From positions 112,504,999 through 112,568,998 of the forward strand of contig OW240918.1 of NCBI GenBank assembly GCA_933207985.1: DNA of 64,000 nucleotides. Direction: 5' to 3'. This document shows, in pieces, positions 63,671-64,000 of the stretch. Position 1 is the stretch's first letter; each line of letters begins with the position of its first letter. This DNA comes from Pelobates cultripes (lineage: Eukaryota; Chordata; Amphibia; Anura; Pelobatidae). The notes under the pieces were generated by a model. That model saw only the letters and a program-made list of their open reading frames with translations, searched no databases and was not told the origin of the DNA. The position numbers and the translations under genes were made by a program.

Positions 63671-64000
63671 GATGGGTTTGAATTTGCTAAGGTGGAATGA
63701 TGGGGCTTTAGAGAATGTCAAAGAGGAGGTAATTGGAGTGATCTATCCTAAACAAATAGAAGGGAATACCTAAGGAGCTTTGTATTTTCAAGAAAAAAAT
63801 TTGAATTGAGTTCAATCAATTATTGATAAACCACTATAGCCTTGAGGATAATTATCACAAATAATCACAATCAAGTTGTAATAAAAGAAAATTGTATTCA
63901 TAGCGAGAACACTATATAGAAAGAAAGAAACAAAGATCAAACCATTAATATCTAAACATGAAAATAAATTAAACAAATAAAACAGATTATCAACATTAAG
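63671..64000. other. No gene seen at the right edge
   Basis: AT-rich sequence with A-tracts. Any feature would run off the window. Confidence 0.35.

Noticed and set aside
1..64000. tRNA, rRNA or snRNA genes and tRNA-derived SINEs
   Set aside because: By eye I found no segment with a convincing cloverleaf, A/B box pair or ribosomal core sequence. A covariance-model scan could overturn this.

Overview
This window looks like vertebrate nuclear DNA, most likely from a large repeat-rich amphibian (anuran-type) genome. It is AT-rich with scattered GC-rich islands, has no dense gene layout, operons, rRNA or tRNA genes, and is mostly layered transposable elements. The mix seen is Tc1/mariner, hAT, CR1-like, L2-like and L1/Tx1-like LINEs, Penelope-like elements, Ty3/Gypsy LTR elements, a tyrosine-recombinase (Ngaro-type) relic and many TTAA-flanked short inverted-repeat elements. 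That mix fits frogs. The species call is an inference from repeat style, not from a host gene.

Layout. 0-6.4 kb: a hAT composite (443-1855), an LTR-like block, Tc1 and L1-like relics, a solo LTR with ACAAT target duplication (4682-5739) and a telomere-like TTAGGG stretch. 6.4-14 kb: an Ngaro-type hydrolase relic, then a broken Gypsy element (gag knuckle, protease, integrase) split by a second solo LTR of the same family (8622-9684), a mirrored Gypsy integrase fragment on the minus strand, and an ORF1-only LINE (11825-13302) inserted into that integrase. 14-20.4 kb: GC-rich palindrome, strand-switching minisatellite, short inverted-repeat elements, an LTR nested in a hAT element, and another ORF1-only LINE relic. 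20.4-23.3 kb: head-to-head Penelope-like fragments with a hammerhead-ribozyme-like relic, then an L2-like LINE tail. 25-31 kb: L1-like relic, mariner relic split by a second copy of the hAT composite (27451-28878), CR1 tail. 31-42.2 kb: fold-back elements, a CR1-like LINE with a nested TTAA element, a minus-strand ORF1-only LINE, and a TSD-flanked insertion holding a perfect 190-bp inverted repeat. 42.6-50.2 kb: a 1.8-kb non-autonomous retroposon with 16-bp target duplications, minisatellites, and an intact Tc1-family transposon (48170-49732) with an uninterrupted 338-aa DDE transposase. 50.2-64 kb: one candidate host first exon with a promoter-like upstream region (about 50500-50930), L1-like ORF2 relics, two more solo LTRs and small hAT and TTAA elements.

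The only full-length, uninterrupted and recognisable protein gene is the Tc1-family transposase. Everything else coding is broken or a fragment. The candidate host exon near 50.8 kb is the only plausible cellular gene part and is unidentified. The most informative structures are those where target-site duplications can be read directly: they fix element ends and the order of nested insertions. The themes worth following are ORF2-less LINE copies, a hAT element that moved with a minisatellite and part of another transposon inside it, fold-back retroelement insertions, and mobile palindromes carrying CRE-like and splice-donor-like motifs.
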